Part shown: positions 17,877-26,310 of the stretch, in pieces | Layout: each line of letters starts with the position of its first letter | Numbering within the stretch: position 1 is the first letter of the stretch | The notes under the pieces: model-generated | The model's database searches: none | The model's input: only the letters and a program-made list of their open reading frames with translations | What the model was told of the DNA's origin: nothing | From: Micromonospora ureilytica | GTDB taxonomy: Bacteria; Actinomycetota; Actinomycetes; Mycobacteriales; Micromonosporaceae | Assembly: GCF_015751765.1 (NCBI RefSeq) | Contig: NZ_JADOTX010000001.1 | Coordinates: 124,001-188,000 of the forward strand | Length of the DNA: 64,000 bases | Direction: 5' to 3' | Program-made: the position numbers and the translations under genes

Positions 17877-19222
17877 CGCGCCGACCCCAGCCGGTTGGCC
17901 GCGATCACGTCGCGCAACCAGGTGTACGACGACTTCGGCGTACGGGTCTGGGTGGCGTAGTCGACGTGCACCAGACCGAAGCGCTTGGTGAACCCCTCGG
18001 CCCACTCCCAGTTGTCCAGCAACGACCAGACGAAGTACCCGCGGACGTCCACCCCGTCGTCGATGGCGGCCCGGACCGCGCGCAGGTGCCCGTCGAGGTA
18101 CGCGATCCGCTCCGGATCGGCGACCTGCCCGTCGGCGTCGGGCGCGTCGTCGTACGCGCAGCCGCTCTCGGTGATCTCGATGGGCGGCAGCGCGTCCCCG
18201 TACGTGTCGCGCAGCCAGCCGAGCAGCTCGCGCAGCCCGTCGGGGGCCACCGGCCAGTCGAAGGCGGTACGCGGGTAGCCGTCCAGCGGTACGAGGTCGA
18301 ACGGCAGGCGTGAGCCCTCCTCGGCCGCCCGTATGCCGGTGGGGTTGTAGTAGTTGACCCCGAGCACGTCGATCGGCGCGGCGATCGTGTCGAGGTCGCC
18401 GGGGTGGATGACGCTGGGGTCGAAGCCGGGCAGCTCCGGGTAGCCGCGGCCGAGCAGCGGGTCGGTGAAGAGCCGGTTGTGCAGCGTCTCGTACGCCGCC
18501 CCGGCGGCCCGGTCGGCGTCGCGGTCGCCGAGCACCCGCACCGGCGAGTAGTTGTTGGCGATCGCCACCGGGCTGGCGGTGTGGGCCCGCAGCGCGGCGA
18601 CCGCGAGCCCGTGCCCGAGCAGTTGGTGGTGGGCGACCGGGAAGGCGTCGAACAGCAGCGTCCGGCCGGGGGCGTGCTCGCCCATGCCGTAGCCGAGGCT
18701 CATGTGGATGAACGGCTCGTTCAGGGTGATCCAGAGCCGGACCCGGTCGCCGAGCCGGGCGGCGGTCTTCTCGGCGTACTCGGCGAACCGGGCGGCGGTG
18801 TCGCGGTGCAGCCAGCCGCCGGCGTCCTCCAGGGGTTGCGGCAGGTCCCAGTGGTAGAGGGTGGCCACCGGGTCGACGCCGGCGGTCAGCAACTCGTCCA
18901 CCAGGCGATCGTAGAAGTCCAGGCCGGCCGCGTTGGCCGGGCCGGCGCCGGTGGGCTGGATCCGAGGCCAGGCGATGGAGAACCGGTACGCGGAGACGCC
19001 CAGGCCGGCCAGCAGAGCCACGTCCTCGGTGTGCCGGTGGTAGTGGTCGCAGGCCACCGCGCCGCTGCTGCCGTCGCTGATCCGCCCGGGGGAGTGCGCG
19101 AAGGTGTCCCAGATGGAGGGACCTCGACCGTCGGCAGTGGTGGCGCCCTCGATCTGGTGGGCCGATGTGGAGACGCCCCAGCGGAAGCCGGTGGGGAACT
19201 GGGGCATCGGTGCTGTCGACAT
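17873..19222 (-). CDS. GH1 beta-glucosidase
   Basis: A 449-aa family 1 glycoside hydrolase, cytosolic (no signal peptide), that hydrolyses beta-linked glucosides and related sugars with retention. The acid/base Glu169 is in WITLNEPF and the nucleophile Glu352 in IEITESGCAYDD. The usual nucleophile motif is TENG; here the Asn is Ser. Substrate-binding His/Trp appear in YHWDLPQPLED and the C-terminal VWSLLDNWEWAEGF motif is intact, so activity is likely. Gene order is beta-glucosidase then MFS transporter. Palindromes upstream, one a LacI-type AGAGCGCTCT, suggest sugar-responsive repression, but no LacI regulator lies nearby. Confidence 0.93.
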   Translation of the reverse strand: MSTAPMPQFPTGFRWGVSTSAHQIEGATTADGRGPSIWDTFAHSPGRISDGSSGAVACDHYHRHTEDVALLAGLGVSAYRFSIAWPRIQPTGAGPANAAGLDFYDRLVDELLTAGVDPVATLYHWDLPQPLEDAGGWLHRDTAARFAEYAEKTAARLGDRVRLWITLNEPFIHMSLGYGMGEHAPGRTLLFDAFPVAHHQLLGHGLAVAALRAHTASPVAIANNYSPVRVLGDRDADRAAGAAYETLHNRLFTDPLLGRGYPELPGFDPSVIHPGDLDTIAAPIDVLGVNYYNPTGIRAAEEGSRLPFDLVPLDGYPRTAFDWPVAPDGLRELLGWLRDTYGDALPPIEITESGCAYDDAPDADGQVADPERIAYLDGHLRAVRAAIDDGVDVRGYFVWSLLDNWEWAEGFTKRFGLVHVDYATQTRTPKSSYTWLRDVIAANRLGSAR

Positions 19223-19260
19223 GCGCCCTCCCGGTCAACGTGAAACGTGTTCGGGACTTT

Positions 19261-19270
19261 AGAGCGCTCT
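19261..19270. promoter_or_regulatory. LacI-type palindrome AGAGCGCTCT upstream of the beta-glucosidase gene
   Basis: A perfect 10-bp palindrome about 40 bp before the start codon. It matches the GAGCGCTC core known for CebR-type LacI repressors of beta-glucoside genes in actinobacteria. Binding is inferred. Confidence 0.5.
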
Positions 19271-19275
19271 CGATG

Positions 19276-19303
19276 AATGCGCCATAGGCCGGTCTGGCGC
19301 ATT
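19276..19303. promoter_or_regulatory. inverted repeat AATGCGCCA-N10-TGGCGCATT
   Basis: Perfect 9-bp arms with a 10-nt spacer in the divergent region between the beta-glucosidase gene and the SRPBCC gene, overlapping a second 10-bp palindrome ATTGCGCAAT (19301-19310). It could be an operator for either direction. Confidence 0.45.
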
Positions 19304-19410
19304 GCGCAATGGTTGATCGGCGTGTCTTTTTCCGAACCCGTCCAGGTAAGTCCGATTTAGCGCATAGAGTGCCGATATCGTGGGATGTCCTCACCGGAGG
19401 AAAGACGGAA

Positions 19411-19857
19411 ATGATCCTCGTGGAACGCAGTGCGCACGTGGCGGCGCCAATTGAAGTGGTCTGGGATGTCGTGCAGCGGGCCGAGCAGTTGCCGGCCTGG
19501 CTGGCCGGGGTCCGCGCGGCCGAAGTGCTCTCGGGAGAGGGCTTCGGGCGGCGACAACTGGTCCAGGCGGGGCGCGGCTCGGCGCATGAGGCCGAGGTGA
19601 TCGCCTACCAGGAGCCGACGCTGATCGGCTGGCGGGAACGGGCCAAGGGCGCCGGATCTCGGGCGGAGGCGCGCACCGAGATCTACGTCCAGCTCACCGG
19701 AGACGAGGAGGAGGGCGGGACCATCGTGCGCCTCATCGTGGTCCGTTGGCCGGCCGGCCCGGTCAAGGCGGCCCTGCTGCGCCTCGGACTGCGTCGGGTC
19801 GGCGCCGACCTGGAGGACTCGCTGGCCCGGCTCACCGACCTGGCCGCCGTCGGCTGA
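19411..19857 (+). CDS. SRPBCC-family (START-like) lipid/ligand-binding protein
   Basis: A 148-aa protein of the polyketide cyclase/START-like helix-grip fold: N-terminal strand VERSAHVAAPIEVVWDVV, central strands, and a long C-terminal helix ending in RVGADLEDSLARLTDLA. Such proteins bind hydrophobic ligands; the ligand is unknown. The ATG at 19411 is taken, with GGAGG about 10 nt upstream, since an open frame from 19309 adds a leader without fold character. The upstream 150 bp are unusually AT-rich for this region. The gene is divergent from the beta-glucosidase operon and convergent with aceE. Confidence 0.75.
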   Translation: MILVERSAHVAAPIEVVWDVVQRAEQLPAWLAGVRAAEVLSGEGFGRRQLVQAGRGSAHEAEVIAYQEPTLIGWRERAKGAGSRAEARTEIYVQLTGDEEEGGTIVRLIVVRWPAGPVKAALLRLGLRRVGADLEDSLARLTDLAAVG

Positions 19858-19943
19858 CGAGCGCCCATCCTCCCGGCGTCACCCGCGACGGCGGTGGTCC
19901 GGATCCCCGCCAGGGCCCCCGGACCACCGCCGCTCCGTACACC

Positions 19944-19981
19944 GAGAAGGGCCCGGCGCGGGGATGCGCCGGGCCCTTCTC
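19944..19981. terminator. bidirectional hairpin terminator
   Basis: A 16-bp perfect stem (GAGAAGGGCCCGGCGC and complement) with a 6-nt loop, between the SRPBCC gene and the convergent end of aceE. Confidence 0.85.
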
Positions 19982-19993
19982 AGTGGTGCTGGG

Positions 19994-22732
19994 TCAGCTG
20001 TCGCCGCCGGTCTCGCCGACCGGGGCGGCGTTGACGTCGTCGATCGCGTACTTCTTGGCTGCCTCGGCCGGCACCGTGGTCGCCACCGCGCCGCTGCGGG
20101 CGAGCTGCCGCAGCGTGGCCACCACGATCGACTCCGCGTCGACGTGGAAGTGCCGGCGCAGCGCGTGCCGGGTGTCCGACATGCCGAAACCGTCGGTGCC
20201 GAGCGACGTGTAGTCGCCGGGTACCCAGCGGGCGATCAGATCCGGTACCGCGCGCATGAAGTCGCTGACCGCGACCTTCGGCCCGTCCGCGTCGGCCAGC
20301 TTCTGCTGGATGTACGGAACCTTCGCCTCGGCGCCCGGGTTGAGCAGGTTGTACTCCTCGGTCTCCACCGCGTCGCGGCGCAGCTCGGTCCAGGAGGTCA
20401 CCGACCAGACGTTGGCGCCCACCCCCCAGTCCTGGGCGAGCAGCTGCTGGGCCTTGAGCGCCCACTGCATGCCGGTGCCCGAGGCGAGCAGGTTGGCCTT
20501 CGGACCGTCGACCTGCGGTGCCGGCGAGTAACGGTAGATGCCCTTGAGCAGGCCCTCCACGTCCACGTCGGCCGGCTCGGCCGGCTGTAGCGTCGGCTCG
20601 TTGTAGACCGTCAGGTAGTAGAAGACGTTCTCCTGCGCGTCCCCGTACATCCGGTGCAGACCCTGCTCCATGATGTGCGCGATCTCGTACGAGAACGCCG
20701 GGTCGTACGCGACCACCGCCGGGTTGGTGGCGGCGATCAGCAGCGAGTGCCCGTCCTCGTGCTGGAGGCCCTCACCGTTGAGGGTGGTCCGACCCGCGGT
20801 GGCGCCGAGCAGGAAGCCCCGCGCCATCTGGTCGGCCGCGGCCCACAGCCCGTCGGCGGTCCGCTGGAACCCGAACATCGAGTAGAAGATGTACATCGGG
20901 ATCATCGGCTCGTCGTGCGTGGCGTACGCCGAACCGGCCGCGGTGAACGAGGCCACCGAACCGGCCTCGTTGATCCCCTCGTGCAGGATCTGCCCGGAAG
21001 TCGACTCCTTGTACGACAGGAACAGCTCGCGGTCGACCGAGGTGTAGCGCTGGCCGTGCGGGGAGTAGATCTTCGCGGTCGGGAAGATCGAGTCGAGACC
21101 GAAGGTACGGGCCTCGTCCGGGATGATCGGCACCCAGCGCTTGCCGAACTCCTTGTCCTTCATCACGTCCTTGAGCAGACGGACGAAGGCCTGCGTGGTG
21201 GCCACCTTCTGCTTGCCCGAGCCGCGCTTGATGTCGGCGAACCGCTCCGGGCCCGGGATGGCCAGCCGCTTCGTGCTGGTCCGCCGGGACGGCAGGTACC
21301 CGCCGAGCTGCTCGCGCCGCTCCTTGAGGTACGCCAGCTCCTCGGACTTCTCGCCCGGGTGGAAGTACGGCGGCAGGTAGGGGTTGTCCTCCAGCGCCGA
21401 GTCCGGGATGTCCAGGTAGAGCCGGTCGCGGAAGGTCTTCAAGTCCTCCAGCGTCAGCTTCTTCATCTGGTGGGTCGCGTTGCGGCCCTCGAAGTGCGAA
21501 CCGAGCGTCCAGCCCTTGATCGTCTTCGCCAGGATGACTGTGGGCTGACCGGTGTGCTCGGTGGCCGCCTTGTAGGCCGCGTAGAGCTTGCGGTAGTCGT
21601 GCCCGCCCCGCTTGAGGTTCCAGATCTCGTCGTCGCTGAGCGGCTCGACCATCTTGCGGGTCCGTGCGTCACGGCCGAAGAAGTGCTCCCGTACGTACGC
21701 GCCGGACTCCGCCTTGTAGGTCTGGTAGTCGCCGTCGGTCGTGGTGTTCATCAGGTTGACCAACGCGCCGTCGGTGTCGGCGGCGAGCAGCGGGTCCCAC
21801 TCGCGACCCCAGACGACCTTGATGACGTTCCAGCCGGCACCCCGGAAGAACGCCTCCAGCTCCTGCATGACCTTGCCGTTGCCCCGGACCGGGCCGTCCA
21901 GCCGCTGCAGGTTGCAGTTGATCACGAAGGTGAGGTTGTCCAGCTCCTCGCGGGCGGCGACGCCGATGGCGCCGAGCGTCTCCGGCTCGTCCATCTCGCC
22001 GTCGCCGAGGAACGCCCAGACGTGCTGCTGGGAGGTGTCCTTGATGCCGCGGTGCTGCAGGTACCTGTTGAACCGGGCCTGGTAGATCGCGTTCAGACCG
22101 CCGAGGCCCATCGAGACGGTGGGGAACTCCCAGAAGTCCGGCATCAGCCGAGGGTGCGGGTAGGAGGGCAGCCCACCACCGGGGTGCGACAGCTCCTGGC
22201 GGAACCCGTCGAGCTGGTGCTCGCTGAGCCGCCCCTCCAGGAACGCCCGCGCGTACATGCCGGGGGAGGCGTGGCCCTGGTAGAAGATCTGGTCGCCACC
22301 GCCCGGGTGGTTCTTGCCCCGGAAGAAGTGGTTGAAGCCCACCTCGTAGAGCGACGCCGAACTGGCGAAGGTGGAGATGTGTCCGCCGACGCCGATCTCC
22401 GGGCGCTGCGCCCGGTGCACCAGCATGGCGGCGTTCCACCGGACGTACGCCCGGATCCGCCGCTCGACGTGCTCGTCACCCGGGAACCAGGGCTCGCGTT
22501 CCGACGGGATGGTGTTGATGTAATCGGTGGTGGTCAGGGGCGGAACCCCGACCTGGCGCTCACGGGCCCGCTCCAGCAGGCGCAGCATGACGTAGCGGGC
22601 GCGTTTGGCGCCGCGTTCGTCGATGACACCGTCAAGCGACTCGACCCATTCGCTTGTCTCTTCAGGGTCGATGTCCGGAAGCTGGCTCGGTAGGCCGTCG
22701 CTGATCACCGGGCGCTTGCGTTCCGTAGCCAC
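19994..22732 (-). CDS. aceE: pyruvate dehydrogenase E1 component, homodimeric
   Basis: A 912-aa E1 enzyme that decarboxylates pyruvate with thiamine diphosphate and passes the acetyl group to E2. The ThDP/Mg motif starts at GDGEMDEPE and runs to the conserved [11 protein letters not shown]. The C-terminal transketolase domains are complete. Single-chain AceE is the norm in actinobacteria, where the E2/E3 genes lie elsewhere. The GTG start at 22732 is preceded by GAGGGA. The position of aceE near the fab genes and DUF3052/peroxiredoxin matches the mycobacterial arrangement. Control signals were not resolved in the 178-bp upstream gap. Confidence 0.97.
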   Translation of the reverse strand: MATERKRPVISDGLPSQLPDIDPEETSEWVESLDGVIDERGAKRARYVMLRLLERARERQVGVPPLTTTDYINTIPSEREPWFPGDEHVERRIRAYVRWNAAMLVHRAQRPEIGVGGHISTFASSASLYEVGFNHFFRGKNHPGGGDQIFYQGHASPGMYARAFLEGRLSEHQLDGFRQELSHPGGGLPSYPHPRLMPDFWEFPTVSMGLGGLNAIYQARFNRYLQHRGIKDTSQQHVWAFLGDGEMDEPETLGAIGVAAREELDNLTFVINCNLQRLDGPVRGNGKVMQELEAFFRGAGWNVIKVVWGREWDPLLAADTDGALVNLMNTTTDGDYQTYKAESGAYVREHFFGRDARTRKMVEPLSDDEIWNLKRGGHDYRKLYAAYKAATEHTGQPTVILAKTIKGWTLGSHFEGRNATHQMKKLTLEDLKTFRDRLYLDIPDSALEDNPYLPPYFHPGEKSEELAYLKERREQLGGYLPSRRTSTKRLAIPGPERFADIKRGSGKQKVATTQAFVRLLKDVMKDKEFGKRWVPIIPDEARTFGLDSIFPTAKIYSPHGQRYTSVDRELFLSYKESTSGQILHEGINEAGSVASFTAAGSAYATHDEPMIPMYIFYSMFGFQRTADGLWAAADQMARGFLLGATAGRTTLNGEGLQHEDGHSLLIAATNPAVVAYDPAFSYEIAHIMEQGLHRMYGDAQENVFYYLTVYNEPTLQPAEPADVDVEGLLKGIYRYSPAPQVDGPKANLLASGTGMQWALKAQQLLAQDWGVGANVWSVTSWTELRRDAVETEEYNLLNPGAEAKVPYIQQKLADADGPKVAVSDFMRAVPDLIARWVPGDYTSLGTDGFGMSDTRHALRRHFHVDAESIVVATLRQLARSGAVATTVPAEAAKKYAIDDVNAAPVGETGGDS

Positions 22733-22910
22733 AGGCGTTCCCTCGGTTGTGTGTGGGATAGGTCTCTAGCGCCATCCTGCCCCCTGGTGGCACCCGTCGT
22801 CACGTCTAGGTCCCCCCGACGCGATGCTGAACACAGGTACTCGTCGGTAACTTAGCGCGACGGTCGCGTGAAACGTGAGCGGTTTGACCGCCACTCCTAC
22901 CGTCAGCACC

Positions 22911-23357
22911 ATGAACAGACGCCATGTCGCGGTCGCCGCGAGCATGATCGTTGTCGGGGTGGTCGGCCTGGTCATCGGCGCGGTCGCCGTCGCCTCCGGC
23001 AACCTGCCGATGGTGGGACTGGTGGCCCTCGGCGCCCTGGTGGCCGTGCTCGGCGCGGCCCTGCTCCGGGACGCGAACCGCGCGGCCCGGCTGAGCGGCG
23101 CCGAGAGTCGTCGCCGCCGTCGTTCGGACACCGACGGCGCCGCCGGGTACCCCTTCTACCCGATGCCCGCCGGGGACGCCGGGAGCGGGCACGTCGGCCG
23201 CCAGCGTGACGGCGACCACGACAACTCCGACGGTACGGACCCGGTCGGCGGCGGCGACTCCGGCGGAGGCTGGTCCGGCTGGGGCTGGTCCGGCGGTGAC
23301 TCCGGTGGCGGTTGGTCCGGCGGCGGCGACTCCGGCGGCGGTGGCGGCAGTTCCTGA
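22911..23357 (+). CDS. small membrane protein with Gly/Ser/Trp-rich repetitive tail
   Basis: A 148-aa protein. Residues 7-28 (VAVAASMIVVGVVGLVIGAV) and about 33-50 are hydrophobic and form a membrane hairpin. A basic patch (RRRRRSD) follows, then an acidic and Gly-rich tail of about 45 residues made of DSGGGWSG-type repeats, ending in five Gly and two Ser. Such tails are seen in small TPM- or holin-like membrane proteins but I cannot name a family. The ATG at 22911 starts right before the first helix. It diverges from aceE and is followed 26 bp later by the YjbQ-family gene. Confidence 0.7.
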   Translation: MNRRHVAVAASMIVVGVVGLVIGAVAVASGNLPMVGLVALGALVAVLGAALLRDANRAARLSGAESRRRRRSDTDGAAGYPFYPMPAGDAGSGHVGRQRDGDHDNSDGTDPVGGGDSGGGWSGWGWSGGDSGGGWSGGGDSGGGGGSS

Positions 23358-23383
23358 CCGCGCCCTGCGGCAGAATGCGACGT

Positions 23384-23788
23384 ATGCGCAGCGACGTGAT
23401 CACCGTCCAGACCGGGTCCCGGCCGACAGTCCGGGACATCACAGCGGAGGCCCAGCAGTTCGTCTCAGGCGAGGGCGACGGCCTGCTGCACGTCTTCGTG
23501 CCGCACGCCACCGCCGGCGTGGCGATCATCGAAACCGGGTCGGGCTCCGACGACGACCTGCTCGGTGCCCTGAACGACCTGCTCCCCACCGACGACCGCT
23601 GGCGGCACCGCCACGGCTCGCCCGGCCACGGCCGCGATCACGTGCTGCCGGCGTTCATCCCCCCGTACGCCACGCTGCCGGTCCTCGGCGGTCGGCTGGC
23701 CCTCGGCACCTGGCAGTCGATCTGCCTCGTCGACACCAACGGCGACAACCCGACCCGCCAGGTCCGCTTCTCCTTCCTCCCCGGCTGA
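23384..23788 (+). CDS. YjbQ / UPF0047 family protein
   Basis: A 134-aa protein of the widely conserved UPF0047 (YjbQ) family, some of whose members show thiamine-phosphate synthase side activity; the true role is unclear. The family's metal-binding residues are visible: His in VFVPHATAGVAIIE, the His-rich RHRHGSPGHGRDHV and the ending LALGTWQSICLVDTNGD. It is soluble and trimeric in known structures. Another ATG at 23375 is in frame, and neither start has a strong ribosome-binding site. It lies just downstream of the small membrane-protein gene, and a dispersed inverted repeat follows. Confidence 0.88.
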   Translation: MRSDVITVQTGSRPTVRDITAEAQQFVSGEGDGLLHVFVPHATAGVAIIETGSGSDDDLLGALNDLLPTDDRWRHRHGSPGHGRDHVLPAFIPPYATLPVLGGRLALGTWQSICLVDTNGDNPTRQVRFSFLPG

Positions 23789-23827
23789 CCACCCGCCTGC
23801 CCGGCCGTCGTCCCGGCACGCCGGCCC

Positions 23828-23915
23828 GCCTCAAGATCTGCACAACCTCCCCGAAACTGCTGCCTCAGCGCGTGGCGAGGCAACAAGTTCCCTGATGCTG
23901 CGCGGATCTTGAGGC
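23828..23915. repeat. dispersed inverted repeat, family A copy 1
   Basis: Imperfect inverted repeat of about 38-bp arms, left arm beginning GCCTCAAGATCTGCACAAC and right arm ending GCGCGGATCTTGAGGC. It shares CAAGATCCGCGCAAC and CTGCTGCCTC cores with the copies at 33627 and 58095. It sits between convergent genes and may act as a terminator. Confidence 0.8.
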
Positions 23916-23925
23916 GTCGGGCGGG

Positions 23926-25575
23926 TTATGGACGGACGGTCTCCTGCTGGACGGTCTGCTGGCCGGGGTCCGCGGACGGCGCGGCGCTGCGGACCGCTGA
24001 CGGGATCGGGTTGTCCGCCGTCTGGTGCAGGCCGGGCACGCGGTCCTCGATCACGAACGAGGCCCGGGTGTACGCGGGCGCGCCCGGCCGACTGACGTAT
24101 GGCAGCACGTCGAAGTCGGCGGTGAGCTGTCCCGGGGTGATCGTGGTGCGCACGTACCCCCGCAGGTTGTTCTGGAAGCGGAGGTGCGGGTTGAACGCGA
24201 ACCACGGGTGCGAGCCGGACGCCGAGTCCGCGCCGTCACCCGTCGAGGTGATCGAGGAGCAGACCAGTTCGGTGCCGACGGTGCGCGAGGTCGGGTCGGC
24301 ATAGTCCAGCTTGAGATCGCTGGCCCAGTGCGCGTGCACGTCTCCGGTCAGCACCACCGGGTTGCGTACCCCGGCGGCCAACCAACCCCTGGTGATGCGG
24401 TCCCGGGAGGCGACGTAGCCGTCCCACGAGTCCATGCTGGTGACGGTGAGCGGGCCGGAGTTGTTGTCCCGTTGAGCGAAGAAGACCTGCTGGCCCAGGA
24501 TGTCCCACTGAGCGTCCGAGCGACGGAAGCCGTCCAGGAGCCACGCCTCCTGCTCGGCCCCGGTGATCGACCGGGCCGGGTCGGATGCCGCCGCGCAGTC
24601 CTTGTAGCCGTCGCCGCAGGCCTGGTCGTCGCGGTACTGCCGCGTGTCGAGCATGTGGAACGTGGCCAGCCGCCCCCAGCGCACCCGCCGGTAGAGCTGC
24701 ATGTCGATGCCGCGGGGGATCGAGGTGCGCCGCAGCGGCATGTTCTCGTAGTACGCCTGGAACGCCGCCGCCCGCCGCGCGGGGAACTCCGGGTCCGGCG
24801 CCTCGGGCACCTCGTCGGCCCAGTTGTTCTCCACCTCGTGGTCGTCGAACACCACAGCCCACGGCGCCACCGCGTGTGCGGCCTGCAGGTCGGCGTCGGT
24901 CTTGTACTGGGCGTGCCGCTGCCGGTAGTTGGCCAGCGTCCGGGTCTCCGGTCCCTCGTGGTCACGCGGGTTGCCAGCGGGGACGTTGTACGTGTCCGGG
25001 GCGTACTCGTACTGGTAGTCGCCCAGGTGCAGGATCAGCTCCGGCTCGGTCTCGGCCAGCCGCCGGTAGGCGGTGAAGTAGCCGTGCTCGTACTGGGAGC
25101 AGGAGGCGAAGCCCATCGCCAGGGCGGCCGGCATGGTCCACGGTGCCGGGGCGGTGCGGGTGCGTCCGGTCGGCGAGACGTGGCGCTCGGCACGGAACCG
25201 GTAGAAGTACTCGCGCCCTGGCAGCAGGCCGGCCAACTCCACGTGCACGCTGTGCGCCGAGCGGGTGCGGGCGACCGCGACCCCGCGGCGCACCACATGC
25301 CGGAACCGCTCGTCGGCGGCCAACTCCCAGTGCACCGGCACCTCGCGGTCCGGCATGCCGCCGAGGCCGTCCTCGGCCAGTGGCTGCGGGGCCAGGCGGG
25401 TCCACAGCACGAACCCGTCGTGGTCGGGATCGCCGGAGGCCACACCGAGGGTGAACGGATAGGCCAGCGGCCGGTGGGCCGCCGCCGCGCCGGCCGCCAC
25501 CGGCAGCCCGGTGACCGCGCCCGCGGCGCCGAGTGCGGCGCCGGACAGCAGGATGGTACGTCGGGACAGTGACAC
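23926..25575 (-). CDS. phoD: alkaline phosphatase D (PhoD), Tat-exported
   Basis: A 549-aa secreted phosphodiesterase/phosphatase for scavenging phosphate from esters, using Ca and Fe in characterised members. The N-terminus [15 protein letters not shown] carries the twin-arginine signal. Metal and active-site motifs are in order: [31 protein letters not shown] and LTGDVHAHW. The GTG at 25575 has GGGGAGG 5 nt upstream; the frame stays open far upstream, antisense to the neighbouring gene, and is ignored there. The N-terminal PhoD_N domain ([19 protein letters not shown]) is complete. I did not identify a convincing PhoP box in the 198-bp divergent region before the MarR gene. Confidence 0.95.
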   Translation of the reverse strand: MSLSRRTILLSGAALGAAGAVTGLPVAAGAAAAHRPLAYPFTLGVASGDPDHDGFVLWTRLAPQPLAEDGLGGMPDREVPVHWELAADERFRHVVRRGVAVARTRSAHSVHVELAGLLPGREYFYRFRAERHVSPTGRTRTAPAPWTMPAALAMGFASCSQYEHGYFTAYRRLAETEPELILHLGDYQYEYAPDTYNVPAGNPRDHEGPETRTLANYRQRHAQYKTDADLQAAHAVAPWAVVFDDHEVENNWADEVPEAPDPEFPARRAAAFQAYYENMPLRRTSIPRGIDMQLYRRVRWGRLATFHMLDTRQYRDDQACGDGYKDCAAASDPARSITGAEQEAWLLDGFRRSDAQWDILGQQVFFAQRDNNSGPLTVTSMDSWDGYVASRDRITRGWLAAGVRNPVVLTGDVHAHWASDLKLDYADPTSRTVGTELVCSSITSTGDGADSASGSHPWFAFNPHLRFQNNLRGYVRTTITPGQLTADFDVLPYVSRPGAPAYTRASFVIEDRVPGLHQTADNPIPSAVRSAAPSADPGQQTVQQETVRP

Positions 25576-25773
25576 GAAATCCTCCCCAGAATCCGATCTC
25601 TCGTGACTGGGTGAGCCTCGCGAGCGTTGGTGGCCGGGAGGTGACGACGAGGGCCCCGGCCCGTCGCCGGCAGTCGAACACCGACGATCGCTGTCGATCC
25701 GTCCCTGCCGGGCTTCAGTCCTCGCCGAGGAGTTTGATCGCTGACCCGGGCGGCGAGATGGCGTGCGTACGAT

Positions 25774-26259
25774 GTGGCGGTGGCGCAGCAGGTCGTTCCC
25801 GCAACAGGTGAGCCGCTGGATCGGGCCGCTCTCGCCGTCGATGTGGTGCGGCGGATGGCGCACGTCACCGCCGTCCTGCGACACCGGCAGGGCTCCGCGT
25901 TCGCCGAGTTGGGGCTCACCCCGGCGGCGGCTCGGGCACTGCGGGAGTTGGACCCGGACCGCCCGCTGCCGGCCCGGGATCTCGCTGGTCAGCTGGGTTG
26001 CGACAGGTCGAACGTGACGGTGCTCGTCGACAAGCTCGAGCAGGCCGGGCTGGTCGAGCGCCGTACCGACCCGACGGACCGGCGGCAGAAGACGCTGCTG
26101 GTGACCGAGGAGGGCCGCGTCGTCCGGGCCCGGGTGATCGAGGTGATGTCCGACTCCCGACTCCTGTCCGGGCTGAGCGACGAGGAGCTGAGCACCCTTC
26201 GTGACCTGGTCTGGAAGGTGTCCGACGGCGGCTGTCCGGAGTCCTTCGGGCCGGAGTGA
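25774..26259 (+). CDS. MarR-family transcriptional regulator
   Basis: A 161-aa winged-helix regulator. The recognition region is [20 protein letters not shown] followed by [11 protein letters not shown], and the wing is [19 protein letters not shown] at 25774 or 25780 may be the start. It is divergent from phoD and 51 bp upstream of the branched-chain 2-oxoacid dehydrogenase gene, so control of one of these is plausible. No dimer-palindrome was convincingly located. The ligand is unknown. Confidence 0.88.
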   Translation: MAVAQQVVPATGEPLDRAALAVDVVRRMAHVTAVLRHRQGSAFAELGLTPAAARALRELDPDRPLPARDLAGQLGCDRSNVTVLVDKLEQAGLVERRTDPTDRRQKTLLVTEEGRVVRARVIEVMSDSRLLSGLSDEELSTLRDLVWKVSDGGCPESFGPE

Positions 26260-26310
26260 GCGCACCCCCGTCGGCCGTGTCCCACTGGGCGAGCAGGGCT
26301 TCCGTCGGTA

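Noticed and set aside
17877..19394. Extension of the MFS frame through the beta-glucosidase gene
   Set aside because: The same bases encode GH1 motifs in another frame; the MFS protein starts at the GTG at 17876.
20654..22693. 679-codon plus-strand frame antisense to aceE
   Set aside because: No fold or motif, Arg/Val/Leu-rich composition, and aceE on the other strand is unmistakable.
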